This document shows, piece by piece, positions 9,146-17,987 of a stretch of 64,000 nt of DNA; position 1 is the first letter of the stretch; each line of letters opens with the position of its first letter. Both the position numbers and the translations under genes were made by a program. The notes beneath the pieces were generated by a model, which was not told where the DNA came from, searched no databases, and was given only the letters and a program-made list of their open reading frames with translations. Source of the stretch: Cognatishimia sp. MH4019. Lineage in GTDB: Bacteria > Pseudomonadota > Alphaproteobacteria > Rhodobacterales > Rhodobacteraceae. The stretch is from contig NZ_JAHTBL010000007.1 of the NCBI RefSeq assembly GCF_020177595.1, positions 1 through 64,000 on the forward strand, read 5' to 3'.

Positions 9146-9211
9146 TTTTTGGTCTCCTTGGCAGGTGAGTGGTGAGCAAATTGAGTGTGGTCGTGAGTGG
9201 CGGGGCGATCG

Positions 9212-9400
9212 TCACGCCGCAGTGCATCCGTCGGGGTACGCCAGGACGCGAGAAACAAAGTAAACGCCGGTCGCCGTCCGCAATTTACGTGCGCGGTTCC
9301 GATACTCGGAAAGCGAGATCACTTCGGCGGATTGATTGCGCGGTGCCGCGTGGCGAACAGGTGTCTGGCGTGATGGAAAGTGTAGAATGGTGCTTTGCAT
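9212..9400 (-). CDS. Small hypothetical protein, 62 residues
   Basis: Starts at the ATG at 9400 with GAGGG about 10 bases upstream. The N-terminus MQSTILHFPSR and the stretch AEVISLSEYRNRARKL resemble short helical proteins I associate with Rhodobacterales, but no named family is assigned. It lies 66 bases upstream of the 70-residue gene and probably shares its transcript and terminator. Codon usage is ordinary for the region. Confidence 0.45.
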   Translation of the reverse strand: MQSTILHFPSRQTPVRHAAPRNQSAEVISLSEYRNRARKLRTATGVYFVSRVLAYPDGCTAA

Positions 9401-9774
9401 TTTAGGACCCTCGGTTTCATACGTTCATCAGATCAGGATGGCCTGTCTCGCGTATTCTCACGGGAGTAATCATACGATAAGCCGGGTATCTAACCCTTTG
9501 GCTTCACTCGGAAACAGGCCACGATTAGCGCACTGGTACGTTCACAAACTGGCCCGCGACTTTCGCGGAGGGGGCGCTTTGCAGAGGGCTCATCACCGTA
9601 GTTCTTCAGGTGGTAAGCGATCTTTTTTATCGCGCCATGGTTGTATGATGTATGAGGAAATCAGACAAAAATCGTATAATTTTATGGCTTTTTTGAGGTT
9701 CTTCATCAAATAGACACAAAAAAGCCAGCCCTGACCGATTCAGATCATGAAAAAGCCACTGAATGAGGCGCGTC
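9401..9774. other. Intergenic region with no recognised gene
   Basis: This 374-base stretch is AT-rich from about 9620 onwards. It holds a weak inverted repeat GCGAT/ATCGC around a T-run near 9618-9635. Two GGC-TTTTT tracts on the minus strand (about 9715-9755) may end transcription of the aminotransferase. The longest frame, on the plus strand, has no ribosome site and an atypical composition, so I do not call it. Confidence 0.4.
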
Positions 9775-10713
9775 TCAGCGCAGCGCGTGTCTTTCCGCCA
9801 CATGCGCCGCGATCAACTCTTTATACAAAGCCCTGATCCGCCGCGTGACCGGCCCCGCGCTGCCGTTCCCAATCGGCTTGCCGTCTATCTCCGCTACCGG
9901 CGTCTGCGCCCCGAACGTTCCGGTCAAAAACGCCTCATCCGCCGCATAGGCGTCAAACAACGAATTATTCCGCTCAAACACCGGGATCCCGTTCTCGCGA
10001 CACAGATCAATGACCTTCTGCCGCGTCACCCCGTTCATGCAGTAATCCCCGGTCGAGGTCCAAACCTCTCCCTTCTTCACAATAAAGAAGTTGCACGCAT
10101 TGGTCGTGTTCACAAACCCATGCGGGTCCAGCATCAGCCCTTCCTCCGCGCCTGCTTGTTCGGCCTGCAAACACGCGATCACGCAGTTCAGTTTGGAGTG
10201 CGAGTTATACTTGGCATCCTGAGACATCGGCAGCCCGCGCACCTGGGGCACCGTGGCCAGCCGGATGCCACGCTCCTGCACCCGCTCTGCAGGGCGCGAA
10301 TGCTCCATGATGATCGCCACCGTCGGCCCGGATCGTGACAGCGACGGATGCTGAAACGGCTTCACCTTCACCCCACGTGTCACCATCAACCGACAATGCA
10401 CATCCGTGTGCATCCCGTTGGCATGCGCCAGCGCCTTTAGCGCATGCAAAACCTCGTCCCGCGACATCCCGATCTCCAGCGACACTGCCTTACAGCTGCC
10501 AAACAAGCGGTCCATGTGATCGTCAAAGAACGCCCAGACCCCGTCATAAAGCCGCAGCCCCTCCCACATGCCGTCACCCAGCATAAATCCGCTGTCATAG
10601 ATCGACACGACGGCGTCCTCGCGCGCAACGATCTTGCCGTTAAGCCAATATTTTAATTGGGAATTCCGCGCGTCTTCCTCGGCATCATGGGTGGTGGCTG
10701 TGTCCTGGCTCAT
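9775..10713 (-). CDS. Class IV pyridoxal-phosphate aminotransferase (D-amino-acid or branched-chain type)
   Basis: A 312-residue fold-type IV aminotransferase. LNGKIVAREDAVVSIYDSGF at the start and DGMWEGLRLYDG are typical of the N-terminal domain. The segment KYNSHSKLNCVIA carries the candidate Schiff-base lysine, and MNGVTRQKVIDLCRENGI binds the cofactor phosphate. The family includes BCAT, D-alanine transaminase and 4-amino-4-deoxychorismate lyase; sequence alone does not settle which, though D-amino-acid transaminase is likely. The ATG at 10713, behind AAGGAC, is preferred over an upstream start. It is divergent from the sugar ABC operon. Confidence 0.8.
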   Translation of the reverse strand: MSQDTATTHDAEEDARNSQLKYWLNGKIVAREDAVVSIYDSGFMLGDGMWEGLRLYDGVWAFFDDHMDRLFGSCKAVSLEIGMSRDEVLHALKALAHANGMHTDVHCRLMVTRGVKVKPFQHPSLSRSGPTVAIIMEHSRPAERVQERGIRLATVPQVRGLPMSQDAKYNSHSKLNCVIACLQAEQAGAEEGLMLDPHGFVNTTNACNFFIVKKGEVWTSTGDYCMNGVTRQKVIDLCRENGIPVFERNNSLFDAYAADEAFLTGTFGAQTPVAEIDGKPIGNGSAGPVTRRIRALYKELIAAHVAERHALR

Positions 10714-10811
10714 CACACGGGTCCTTCGAAATTTTCTATTGACCACTACACCAGCGCCTAGTGAGAATAACAACCAGCCAGCGGACCTTATCCGTTGACT
10801 CGCTAAAAGCC

Positions 10812-10823
10812 GTTAGCGATAAC
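10812..10823. promoter_or_regulatory. Candidate LacI-family operator (GTTAGCGATAAC)
   Basis: The 12-mer is close to the alphaproteobacterial LacI-type consensus GTTAGCGCTAAC and lies 47-58 bases upstream of the substrate-binding-protein start. An overlapping exact inverted repeat, TCGCTAA with TTAGCGA separated by six bases, spans 10800-10819. A similar 12-mer lies upstream of the Gfo/Idh gene at 19070, suggesting joint control by a sugar-responsive repressor encoded elsewhere. Confidence 0.5.
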
Positions 10824-10869
10824 ACAGCCAGCCAACAGAATTATCTGGGCACTAATGGGAGGAATATCA

Positions 10870-12117
10870 ATGAAATCCGTACGCGGACTCAAACTTACTG
10901 TGTCTGCCGCCATCATGGCCGCAGCCGCAACCACCGCGACAGCATCCGATGTGGAAGTGCTGCACTGGTGGACATCGGGCGGTGAAGCTGCCGCTCTGAA
11001 CGTTCTCAAAGAAGACTTGTCCGGCAAAGGCGTCGGCTGGCAGGACATGCCCGTCGCCGGTGGCGGTGGCGAAGCTGCCATGACCGCCCTGCGCGCCCGC
11101 GTGACCGCTGGCAACGCACCGACCGCCGTTCAGATGCTGGGCTTTGACATCAAAGACTGGGCAAACGAAGGCGTGCTCGGCAACCTCAACGATGTCGCCG
11201 CCGCCGAAGGCTGGGACGACGTGGTGCCTGCCGCGTTGCAGGAATTCTCCAAGCATGACGGCAACTGGATTGCCGCCCCTGTGAACGTCCACTCCACCAA
11301 CTGGGTCTGGATCAACAAATCCGCTCTGGACGCTGCGGGCGGCAAGGCACCCGAGACGTGGGAAGAAATGGTCTCCGTCATGGAAGCCATGAAAGAGAAC
11401 GGCATCACGCCGCTCGCCCACGGCGGTCAGGCCTGGCAGGACGCCACGCTCTTTGATGCGGTCGTGCTGTCCATGGGCAACGACTTCTACAAAGCCTCCA
11501 TGATTGATCTGGATCCCGAAGCCTTGGGCGGTGAGCAGATGGTTGAGGTCTTCAACCGCATGGCGACCCTGCGCTCCATGGTTGACGACAACTTCTCGGG
11601 CCGCGACTGGAACCTTGCCTCCGCCATGGTCATCAACGGCGAAGCCGGCATGCAGATGATGGGCGACTGGGCCAAGGGTGAATTCCTCAAAGCCGGTCTG
11701 ACAGCCGAAGAAGACTTTGTCTGCATCCGCTTCCCCGGTACCCAAGGGTCGGTCACGTTCAACTCCGACCAGTTCGTGATGTTCGACATCGAAGAAGGCG
11801 GTGACGCACAGCAGGCGATGGCAGCCTCCGTGATGGATCCGGGCTTCCAGTCTGCGTTCAACGTGGTCAAAGGCTCTGTCCCTGCACGCACAGATGTGCC
11901 GAATGATGACTTCGGCTATTGCGGCAAGAAAGGCATGGCGGATCTGGCGGAAGCTGGCTCCAATGGCGGCCTCTTTGGCTCCATGGCCCACGGTCACGCG
12001 GCCCCGGCTGCTGTGAAGAACGCCGTCTATGACGTCGTCACAGCCCACTTCAACGGCGAGTTTGAAGCCGAAGAAGCAGCTCAAGAGCTGGTGAACGCTG
12101 TCGAAGCCGCGATGTAA
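10870..12117 (+). CDS. Sugar ABC transporter, periplasmic substrate-binding protein
   Basis: A 415-residue extracytoplasmic solute receptor with a Sec signal peptide (cleavage likely after ATTATAS). The mature start [20 protein letters not shown] is characteristic of the cluster B sugar-binding proteins close to glucose/mannose-type receptors (GtsA-like). The start at 10870 follows GGGAGGAA. It heads an operon with two permeases, an ATPase and a lyxose/mannose isomerase, so a hexose or pentose such as mannose or lyxose is a plausible ligand; this comes from context only. A stem-loop follows the gene, consistent with higher expression of this component. Confidence 0.88.
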   Translation: MKSVRGLKLTVSAAIMAAAATTATASDVEVLHWWTSGGEAAALNVLKEDLSGKGVGWQDMPVAGGGGEAAMTALRARVTAGNAPTAVQMLGFDIKDWANEGVLGNLNDVAAAEGWDDVVPAALQEFSKHDGNWIAAPVNVHSTNWVWINKSALDAAGGKAPETWEEMVSVMEAMKENGITPLAHGGQAWQDATLFDAVVLSMGNDFYKASMIDLDPEALGGEQMVEVFNRMATLRSMVDDNFSGRDWNLASAMVINGEAGMQMMGDWAKGEFLKAGLTAEEDFVCIRFPGTQGSVTFNSDQFVMFDIEEGGDAQQAMAASVMDPGFQSAFNVVKGSVPARTDVPNDDFGYCGKKGMADLAEAGSNGGLFGSMAHGHAAPAAVKNAVYDVVTAHFNGEFEAEEAAQELVNAVEAAM

Positions 12118-12126
12118 ATCGCTTTC

Positions 12127-12153
12127 GGGTGGCGGGGGATAACCTCGCCACCC
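12127..12153 (+). other. Intercistronic stem-loop after the binding-protein gene
   Basis: GGGTGGCG and CGCCACCC form a perfect 8-bp stem with an 11-base loop, 9 bases after the stop codon. There is no T-run after it. Such hairpins commonly protect or partially terminate the mRNA of the abundant binding protein relative to the permease genes. Confidence 0.6.
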
Positions 12154-12177
12154 AATGCTGCTGCTAGGATACCCCCC

Positions 12178-12195
12178 ATGAAAGTTAAGGCATGA
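12178..12195 (+). CDS. Five-codon minicistron overlapping the permease start
   Basis: ATG at 12178 opens a frame encoding MKVKA that stops at TGA 12193-12195, overlapping the permease ATG at 12192 as ATGA. It may be a leader that couples ribosomes to the permease, whose own Shine-Dalgarno is weak. It could also be fortuitous. Confidence 0.25.
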   Translation: MKVKA

Positions 12196-13067
12196 AAGAC
12201 CGCCTCCAGGAATGGGTGCCGCGACTGGTGCTTGCCCCAAGCTTCTTGCTGGTGCTGCTCTTTGTCTACGGGTTCATCCTTTACACCGGCTACCTGTCCA
12301 TGACCGACAGCCGGATGCTGCCCTCCTACGGGTTCGTCGGGCTTGAGAACTACCAAAAGCTGTTCGCCCTGCGCCACTGGAACACGGCCCTCACGAACCT
12401 CGCCATTTTCGGCATCCTTTATATCCTCATTTCCTCGCTCCTCGGCCTGTTTCTGGCGATCCTGCTCGATCAGAAAATCCGCGCCGAAGGACTGATCCGC
12501 CCGATCTACCTCTATCCCATGGCCCTCAGTTTCATCGTCACCGGCACCGCTTGGAAATGGTTCCTCGACCCCGGCATCGGCCTTGAAAACGTGATGCAGC
12601 AATGGGGCTGGGAGAATTTTGAGTTCAACTGGATCAAGGACCGCGATTTTGCGATCTACACCGTTGTCCTCGCCGCCGTCTGGCAAAGCTCCGGCTTCGT
12701 CATGGCGATGTTCTTGGCCGGGCTCAGAGGCGTCGATAACGAGATCATCAAAGCCGCCCAGATCGACGGTGCGTCGGGCTTCCGCATTTACCGCAAGATC
12801 ATCATCCCGATGATGCGCCCCGTGTTCCTGTCCGCCTTCGTGGTCCTCGCCCACCTTGCCATCAAAGCCTATGACCTTGTCATCGCGCTCACAGGCGGCG
12901 GGCCGGGCCGGGCCACCGAACTGCCCGCGACGTTCATGTATTCCTACACCTTCACCCGCAACCAGATGGGCATCGGCGCGTCGTCCGCCATCATCATGCT
13001 GATCATGATCTTCTCGATCATCGTGCCGTATCTCTATTCCGAGCTGAAAAGCGGGGAGCAGAAATGA
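12192..13067 (+). CDS. Sugar ABC transporter permease (MalF-like)
   Basis: A 291-residue inner-membrane permease with six predicted membrane segments, the first at about residues 14-36. The EAA loop EIIKAAQIDGASGFRIYRKIIIP, which docks the ATPase, is near residues 184-206. It belongs to the binding-protein-dependent MalF/UgpA group and forms the channel with the next permease. The start at 12192 has a weak AAGG site and is preceded by the overlapping five-codon frame. It overlaps the second permease by ATGA. Confidence 0.88.
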   Translation: MKDRLQEWVPRLVLAPSFLLVLLFVYGFILYTGYLSMTDSRMLPSYGFVGLENYQKLFALRHWNTALTNLAIFGILYILISSLLGLFLAILLDQKIRAEGLIRPIYLYPMALSFIVTGTAWKWFLDPGIGLENVMQQWGWENFEFNWIKDRDFAIYTVVLAAVWQSSGFVMAMFLAGLRGVDNEIIKAAQIDGASGFRIYRKIIIPMMRPVFLSAFVVLAHLAIKAYDLVIALTGGGPGRATELPATFMYSYTFTRNQMGIGASSAIIMLIMIFSIIVPYLYSELKSGEQK

Positions 13068-13945
13068 GCGCCCCCTCCCAAGACAACGCCGTCAAAGGCT
13101 CGATCATCACCCGCGCCATCATCTACGTGGTGCTGATCCTCTTCGTGATCTACTACCTGCTGCCGCTCTACGTGATGCTGGTCAACTCGGTCAAACCGCT
13201 CGAGGAAATTCGCTCAGGCAACATGATGGAGTTCCCTAAAGTCTGGACGCTGGAACCCTGGCGCGCCGCGTGGTCCTACGCCCAGATCGGCGTCGAACCT
13301 TCCGGCCTGCGCCCCTATTTCATCAACTCAATCCTCATGGTCGTCCCCGCCGTTCTGCTCTCCACGATCCTTGGCGCGCTCAACGGCTACGTACTTACCA
13401 AATGGCAATTCAAGGGCCACGGCATCGTCTTCGGCCTGCTGCTTCTCTCCTGCTTCATCCCGTTCCAGATCGTCCTGATCCCCATGGCCCGCGTGCTGGG
13501 CTTCCTTGGCATCTCAGGCACAATCCCCGGCCTCGTCCTCGTCCACCTGATCTACGGTATAGGTTTCACGACGCTCTTTTTCCGCAACTACTACGCGGCC
13601 TTTCCCACCGAGCTGGTGCGCGCGGCGCAAATCGACGGGGCAGGGTTCTTCCAGATCTTCTGGCGTATCCTGCTGCCCAGCTCGGCCCCCATCGCGGTTG
13701 TCACGATCATCTGGCAGTTCACCAACGTCTGGAATGACTTCCTCTTCGGCGCGTCCTTCTCGGACTTTGACTCCGTGCCCATGACCGTCGCGCTGAACAA
13801 CCTCGTCAGCAGTTCCACCGGCGTCAAAGAATACAACGTCCATTTCGCAGGCGCGATCCTGGCAGCACTTCCCACCCTCATCGTCTACATCGTCTCCGGG
13901 CGTTACTTCGTGCGCGGCCTTATGGCCGGTGCCGTCAAAGGATAA
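13064..13945 (+). CDS. Sugar ABC transporter permease (MalG-like)
   Basis: A 293-residue partner permease. It has an N-terminal membrane segment at about residues 16-38 and further segments up to the C-terminus. The EAA motif ELVRAAQIDGAGFFQIFWRILLP binds the ATPase. MalG-like proteins form a heterodimer with the MalF-like subunit to pass the sugar released by the binding protein. It is coupled to the first permease by ATGA and followed 3 bases after its stop by the ATPase gene. Confidence 0.88.
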   Translation: MSAPSQDNAVKGSIITRAIIYVVLILFVIYYLLPLYVMLVNSVKPLEEIRSGNMMEFPKVWTLEPWRAAWSYAQIGVEPSGLRPYFINSILMVVPAVLLSTILGALNGYVLTKWQFKGHGIVFGLLLLSCFIPFQIVLIPMARVLGFLGISGTIPGLVLVHLIYGIGFTTLFFRNYYAAFPTELVRAAQIDGAGFFQIFWRILLPSSAPIAVVTIIWQFTNVWNDFLFGASFSDFDSVPMTVALNNLVSSSTGVKEYNVHFAGAILAALPTLIVYIVSGRYFVRGLMAGAVKG

Positions 13946-13948
13946 ACC

Positions 13949-15064
13949 ATGGCCTCGCTCACCATCGAAAACCTCCGCAAGAACTACGGCGCGACCGAGG
14001 TGCTCAAGGGCATCGACATCGAGATTGACGATGGCGGTTTCCTCGTTCTCGTCGGCCCGTCCGGTTGCGGCAAGTCCACGCTTCTGAACACCATCGCGGG
14101 GCTAGAGGAAATCACCTCTGGCGATATCAAGATTGGCCCCAAATCCGTTTCCGGCCTGCACCCCTCCAAGCGCGACATCGCGATGGTGTTCCAAAGCTAC
14201 GCGCTCTACCCCAACATGACCGTCGCCCAGAACATCTCTTTCGGGATGGAGATCCGCGGCATCGACAAATCCGAACGCGAGGCCGCAATCCAAAAGGTCG
14301 CCGACATGCTCCAGATCGGCGAGCTTCTGCACCGCAAGCCCAGCCAACTCTCCGGCGGCCAACGCCAGCGCGTCGCCATGGGCCGCGCCCTTGTCCGCGA
14401 CCCGCAGGTCTTCCTGTTTGATGAGCCGCTCTCGAACCTCGACGCCAAGCTCCGCGTCGACATGCGCACCGAGATCAAGCGCCTGCACCAGCGCATGGGC
14501 ACCACCATCGTCTACGTCACCCACGACCAGATCGAAGCCCTCACCCTCGCCACCAAAATCGCCGTCCTCAAAGACGGCTACCTCCAGCAATTCGGCACCC
14601 CCGCGGAAGTCTATAACGACCCCGAAAACATGTTTGTCGCCGATTTCATGGGCTCCCCCTCCATGAACCTGATCGAGGCCACGGTCCGCGAAGAAAACGG
14701 CAAAGCCGCCATCCAAATCGCAGGCGACGGGGCAGGGGCCGGCGACATCACGCTGCCCGCCAACACCCCCGGCCTGCGCGATCATATGGGCGGCAAGGTC
14801 ATGTTCGGCATCCGCCCCGAGGCCCTCACCGACCCCGAAGGCGCCGACCGTACCGGCGCGGACATCATCCAGCAGGACTGCCTGATTGAGGTGGTTGAGC
14901 CCGCAGGCTCCGACACCTTCGCCGTCACCCGCCTCGGCGGGGTCGAGGCCATCGCCCGCCTGCGCGCCGACGCCGATATCCACGCAGGCCAAACCGCGCC
15001 CTTGGCCTTCAACATGACCAAAGCCGTCTTCTTCGATCCCAAAACCACGGCCCGCATCCGATGA
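13949..15064 (+). CDS. Sugar ABC transporter ATP-binding protein (UgpC/MsmX/MalK type)
   Basis: A 371-residue ATPase that powers the importer. Walker A is GPSGCGKSTLL (residues 36-46), the Q-loop FQSYALYPNM, the signature LSGGQRQRVAMGRALVRDP, Walker B FLFDEPLSNLDA, and the switch His in VTHDQ. The C-terminal OB-like regulatory region (from about residue 240) is typical of MalK-type subunits, which often serve several importers. It ends overlapping the isomerase gene by ATGA. Confidence 0.92.
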   Translation: MASLTIENLRKNYGATEVLKGIDIEIDDGGFLVLVGPSGCGKSTLLNTIAGLEEITSGDIKIGPKSVSGLHPSKRDIAMVFQSYALYPNMTVAQNISFGMEIRGIDKSEREAAIQKVADMLQIGELLHRKPSQLSGGQRQRVAMGRALVRDPQVFLFDEPLSNLDAKLRVDMRTEIKRLHQRMGTTIVYVTHDQIEALTLATKIAVLKDGYLQQFGTPAEVYNDPENMFVADFMGSPSMNLIEATVREENGKAAIQIAGDGAGAGDITLPANTPGLRDHMGGKVMFGIRPEALTDPEGADRTGADIIQQDCLIEVVEPAGSDTFAVTRLGGVEAIARLRADADIHAGQTAPLAFNMTKAVFFDPKTTARIR

Positions 15065-15738
15065 AACGCTCCCGCATCAACGAAATCCTCCGCGAGGGCG
15101 ACGCCTTCATCCGCTCCCACGGCTATGTCATGCCCCCCTTCGCCTACTGGTCCCCCGAAGAAATGGCCAAACGCGGCGCAGGCCTCATCAAAGACCGCGG
15201 AATGGGTTGGGACATCACCGATTACGGGGCAGAGCGCTTCGATGAAATGGGCCTCTTCCTCTTCACCACCCGCAACGGAGACGCCGCCGATCTGGGCGCC
15301 GACCGAGGCATGCTCTACGCCGAAAAGATCATGATCTCGCGCCGCGACCAGCTCAGCCCCATGCACCGCCACAACATCAAGGCCGAGGACATCATCAACC
15401 GCGGCGGCGGCAAACTCGTCCTCGAGCTTTTCGCCTCCGCGGAAGACGGCTCCATCGACCGCACCTCCGACGTGACCGTGCCCGTGGACGGAGAGCTGCG
15501 CACCCTAGACGCCGGAGGCCTCCTCAAACTCGACCCGGGCGAAAGCGTCACTCTCATGCCGGGTATCTGGCACGCCTTCTGGGGCGAAGGCGCGGATGTG
15601 CTGATCGGAGAGGTCTCCACCGTCAACGACGACAAGACGGATAATATCTTCGAGATGGATATCGGGCGGTTTGCGACGGTCGAGGAAGACGAGGCCCCGG
15701 TGCATCTGCTGGTGTCGGATTATGAGGGATGGCTCTGA
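15061..15738 (+). CDS. D-lyxose/D-mannose isomerase family cupin
   Basis: A 225-residue cupin-fold aldose-ketose isomerase of the D-lyxose ketol-isomerase family (the E. coli YdaE/z5688 group), which interconverts D-lyxose with D-xylulose or D-mannose with D-fructose. The metal-binding residues are expected in MHRHNIKAEDIINRGGG (two His and a Glu) and in the later GIWHAFWGE. Length is normal. As the last gene of the ABC operon, coupled by ATGA, it likely acts on the imported sugar or a derivative. This is the strongest pointer to the importer's substrate. Confidence 0.85.
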   Translation: MKRSRINEILREGDAFIRSHGYVMPPFAYWSPEEMAKRGAGLIKDRGMGWDITDYGAERFDEMGLFLFTTRNGDAADLGADRGMLYAEKIMISRRDQLSPMHRHNIKAEDIINRGGGKLVLELFASAEDGSIDRTSDVTVPVDGELRTLDAGGLLKLDPGESVTLMPGIWHAFWGEGADVLIGEVSTVNDDKTDNIFEMDIGRFATVEEDEAPVHLLVSDYEGWL

Positions 15739-15817
15739 AGTTTCGAAGGATCAGATTTTGAAGGTCGACCGTTTGATCTAAAGGTTCTTCTATTTCTGGC
15801 GATACAAGCAAATGACT

Positions 15818-16663
15818 CTAAGTCACCAAGTCGAGTGGCAAGTCCGAAATATCTCTTAGCCGTTTGCCTTCAACCATAGTATCAAGCAGTTCGAGTGTTT
15901 CTTCGCGATCCTGGTCAATAAGCGCATTTCTTAATTCGTAAAGCGCGAAATGATAGACGCAATCGATATCACCTGTACCAAGTGCTAGCGACGCCACGCG
16001 CCCTGGCGTCGGTTCGCCTGTTATAACGGCGATATGAGGTAATCGCCCTTTTCGGTTGCGCACTAGGTTCAAGCCTTCCGAGCGGGCATTCTGCGCCCGG
16101 TCACTGCGCAATGTCCATTTGCAGCTGATTGAGGCGTGTAGAATTTCAAGTTGCTGATTTAGACCCCGAAGACTGGAAAGCCTTGCACTATCCGTATCGA
16201 CCAAGGGGCCTTCGGCATTGATTACTTCATCGGATTCAGGTGCGCGTGTCACAACAATATCTGGTTTGATCAGGTAGTCCGAACCAATCGCTGTGGCGAT
16301 CTCCCGATTGGCTTTAGCGATTGCTTCAAGATCATCCAGATGCGCATATTGGTCGAACAGCGCGATACCACCACCCTTGTTTACGGTGAAACTCCCGGGG
16401 CGTAAATGATGCATTCGTTCAAAGCAAACACGGACAAAGCTCGCACATACGCTTTCGAAGTCTGCGCCAGCGGTTTGACCCGGTAGTTTTGCCGCTGTTA
16501 TTGCCGGACCAAGTTGATCAACGATGCAATTTGCTATTTCACGACTTGGCTTTGACGCCTTATCAGCATTGCTGGGTACACCTAAAGTGCTTCTGGTAAG
16601 TATTCCTTCAAGAAGAGTTGCATGAAACTCGCGCCTCGCCTTGGTGAGCCATGCCTCGACCAT
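15818..16663 (-). CDS. NgoMIV-type type II restriction endonuclease
   Basis: A 281-residue protein matching the NgoMIV family, tetrameric enzymes cutting GCCGGC. The active site is read as KPDIVV (acidic residue near 139), followed about 50 residues later by SCKWTLRSD carrying the catalytic lysine with its preceding Ser-Cys, and a downstream acidic residue in ARSEGLN. The start ATG overlaps the stop of the methyltransferase by one base (TGATG), the usual coupling that makes methylation precede cutting. Base composition is clearly lower in GC than the flanking sugar genes, a sign of recent acquisition. Specificity is inferred from family membership. Confidence 0.85.
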   Translation of the reverse strand: MVEAWLTKARREFHATLLEGILTRSTLGVPSNADKASKPSREIANCIVDQLGPAITAAKLPGQTAGADFESVCASFVRVCFERMHHLRPGSFTVNKGGGIALFDQYAHLDDLEAIAKANREIATAIGSDYLIKPDIVVTRAPESDEVINAEGPLVDTDSARLSSLRGLNQQLEILHASISCKWTLRSDRAQNARSEGLNLVRNRKGRLPHIAVITGEPTPGRVASLALGTGDIDCVYHFALYELRNALIDQDREETLELLDTMVEGKRLRDISDLPLDLVT

Positions 16664-17634
16664 CAGGCCACGACCTGAATAGACTTCCGCAGGGAAATAG
16701 CTTCCCTGATTTTCAGAGCGACAGCTTCAGCTACCGGAGGCGGGAAGGCATTCCCGACTTGACGGTAGGCTGGGGTTTTCTTTCCAGAAAACTGCCAATC
16801 ATCTGTAAAACCCTGAAGTCTTGCTACCATACGTACGGTCAAACGCGGCATCCCAACAAAGTCATACGCTGGGGCTTCGTTCGCAATACCCTTCCCGTCA
16901 ACGCCAAGCGTCGCCCACGCCCGTTTCGCCCGAGTTGGTCCCAAGTCAGGACCCCCGTGTTTTTTTGAACCTCCAACAACGGTCGGTGCAATTTCGTCAG
17001 CTTGTTTGCTCCATTGTGCAGCGCCTTTCCAGCCATCTTCCGCCATTAGGTCGTATAGTGTTTCACCAACAGTTCGAGGTGATACACCGGACGAAACTGG
17101 CCAAGAAAAATTTTCGGATAAATCCTTACGGATTGCGACGATCACCACACGAGGGCGCAACTGTGGGACCCCAAAATCTGACGCATTGAAAAGGTGCCAG
17201 TCGGTTTGATAACCTAGTCTATCAAGTTGGCGTTTTAGCTGTTGCCTGTAGTCAGCAAATACTGCGTCAAGGAAACCCCGCACGTTCTCTATCATCACCG
17301 CCTGCGGTCTAATCTCATCGACCAAGCGCATGGCTTCTGGAAAAAGGTTTCGCTCATCTGCGTGGCCAAGTTGCTTTCCTGCTACAGAGAAAGGTGGACA
17401 GGGTAGACCTCCGGCAAGCACATCAACGCCGCGAAATGGTCGTCCATCAAATTTAGTTAAGTCAGCCTGCTCATCGTTCAGCACGTTCCAAGAAGGACGG
17501 TTGAGTAACAGGGTGTTTCGGCAATGCTGATCAACTTCTACCAGCGCCTCGTGGTTAAACCCTGCGCGCTCCATCCCGAGAGCTTGTCCTCCGGCGCCTG
17601 CGCAAAGTTCGACAGATGTGAGATTCGACTGCAT
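16663..17634 (-). CDS. DNA (cytosine-5-)-methyltransferase, partner of the NgoMIV-type nuclease
   Basis: A 323-residue C5-cytosine methyltransferase with the conserved motifs in order: SAM-binding ELCAGAGGQALGMERAGF (motif I), the catalytic cysteine in GGLPCPPFSVAG (motif IV), IENV (motif VI), FGVPQLRPRVVIVA (motif VIII), and RQVGNAFPPPVAEAVA (motif X). It should protect host DNA by methylating one cytosine in the nuclease target. It is upstream of and coupled to the nuclease gene. GC content is low for the window. No vsr or C-protein gene is nearby. Confidence 0.92.
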   Translation of the reverse strand: MQSNLTSVELCAGAGGQALGMERAGFNHEALVEVDQHCRNTLLLNRPSWNVLNDEQADLTKFDGRPFRGVDVLAGGLPCPPFSVAGKQLGHADERNLFPEAMRLVDEIRPQAVMIENVRGFLDAVFADYRQQLKRQLDRLGYQTDWHLFNASDFGVPQLRPRVVIVAIRKDLSENFSWPVSSGVSPRTVGETLYDLMAEDGWKGAAQWSKQADEIAPTVVGGSKKHGGPDLGPTRAKRAWATLGVDGKGIANEAPAYDFVGMPRLTVRMVARLQGFTDDWQFSGKKTPAYRQVGNAFPPPVAEAVALKIREAISLRKSIQVVA

Positions 17635-17813
17635 CGAGAACCCTTTCTCTCAGATCATAGACTTGTGGGGGACTGCTTAAAAGGCACTACATCTGGTTTC
17701 TTTGAGTTTAGTTAGCGTATGGTGTCAGAGGATACTATCGTAGGTTTCTTTACCGAGCTGTTAAGTGGATGAAAGCCGCACAAAATTCATTGCCTATGCA
17801 TTCACGCGTTTCC

Positions 17814-17907
17814 CTACAACACCACCCGTTCCCCAGCCTTCACTCCCACCTCGACCCCTGCAATCGTCATGCGGACCTCGGACGGCGGTACAGGCGGCGT
17901 ACCTCCG
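17814..17907 (-). pseudogene. Fossil 3' end of a second Gfo/Idh/MocA dehydrogenase gene
   Basis: Read on the minus strand this segment encodes DGGTPPVPPSEVRMTI and GVEVGVKAGERVVL, then TAG. It aligns with the last ~30 residues of the intact dehydrogenase that ends at 18007 (GGAPPVLPAEARMTI, IEAGVKAGETGQRVIL, TAG), with the same GTAGGG context around the stop. DNA identity is visible but imperfect, so it is an old paralogous copy, not a recent duplication. Upstream of the match the frame loses similarity. It lies between the restriction-modification cassette and the intact gene, which suggests gene loss during acquisition of the cassette. Confidence 0.65.
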
Positions 17908-17959
17908 TCAGCAAAATGGCTGAACAATTCGCCGATCCCCAACCTGTATGCACAAGATA

Positions 17960-17987
17960 TGTACGCTGTATGTACAGTATACGTACA
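17960..17987. promoter_or_regulatory. Nested inverted repeats in the gap beside the restriction-modification cassette
   Basis: TGTACG at 17960-17965 and CGTACA at 17982-17987 form an inverted repeat. Between them are CTGTA/TACAG arms (17966-17977) and the palindromes TGTACA and GTATAC. The cluster lies 20 bases beyond the dehydrogenase stop and about 325 bases upstream of the methyltransferase start. It may be an operator or a transcript-ending structure; no regulator gene accompanies it. Confidence 0.3.

Noticed and set aside
10867-12240. A 457-codon minus-strand frame over the sugar-binding-protein gene
   Set aside because: Composition is that of a shadow frame (His/Gly/Val repeats), and the plus-strand gene has a signal peptide, ribosome site and family match.
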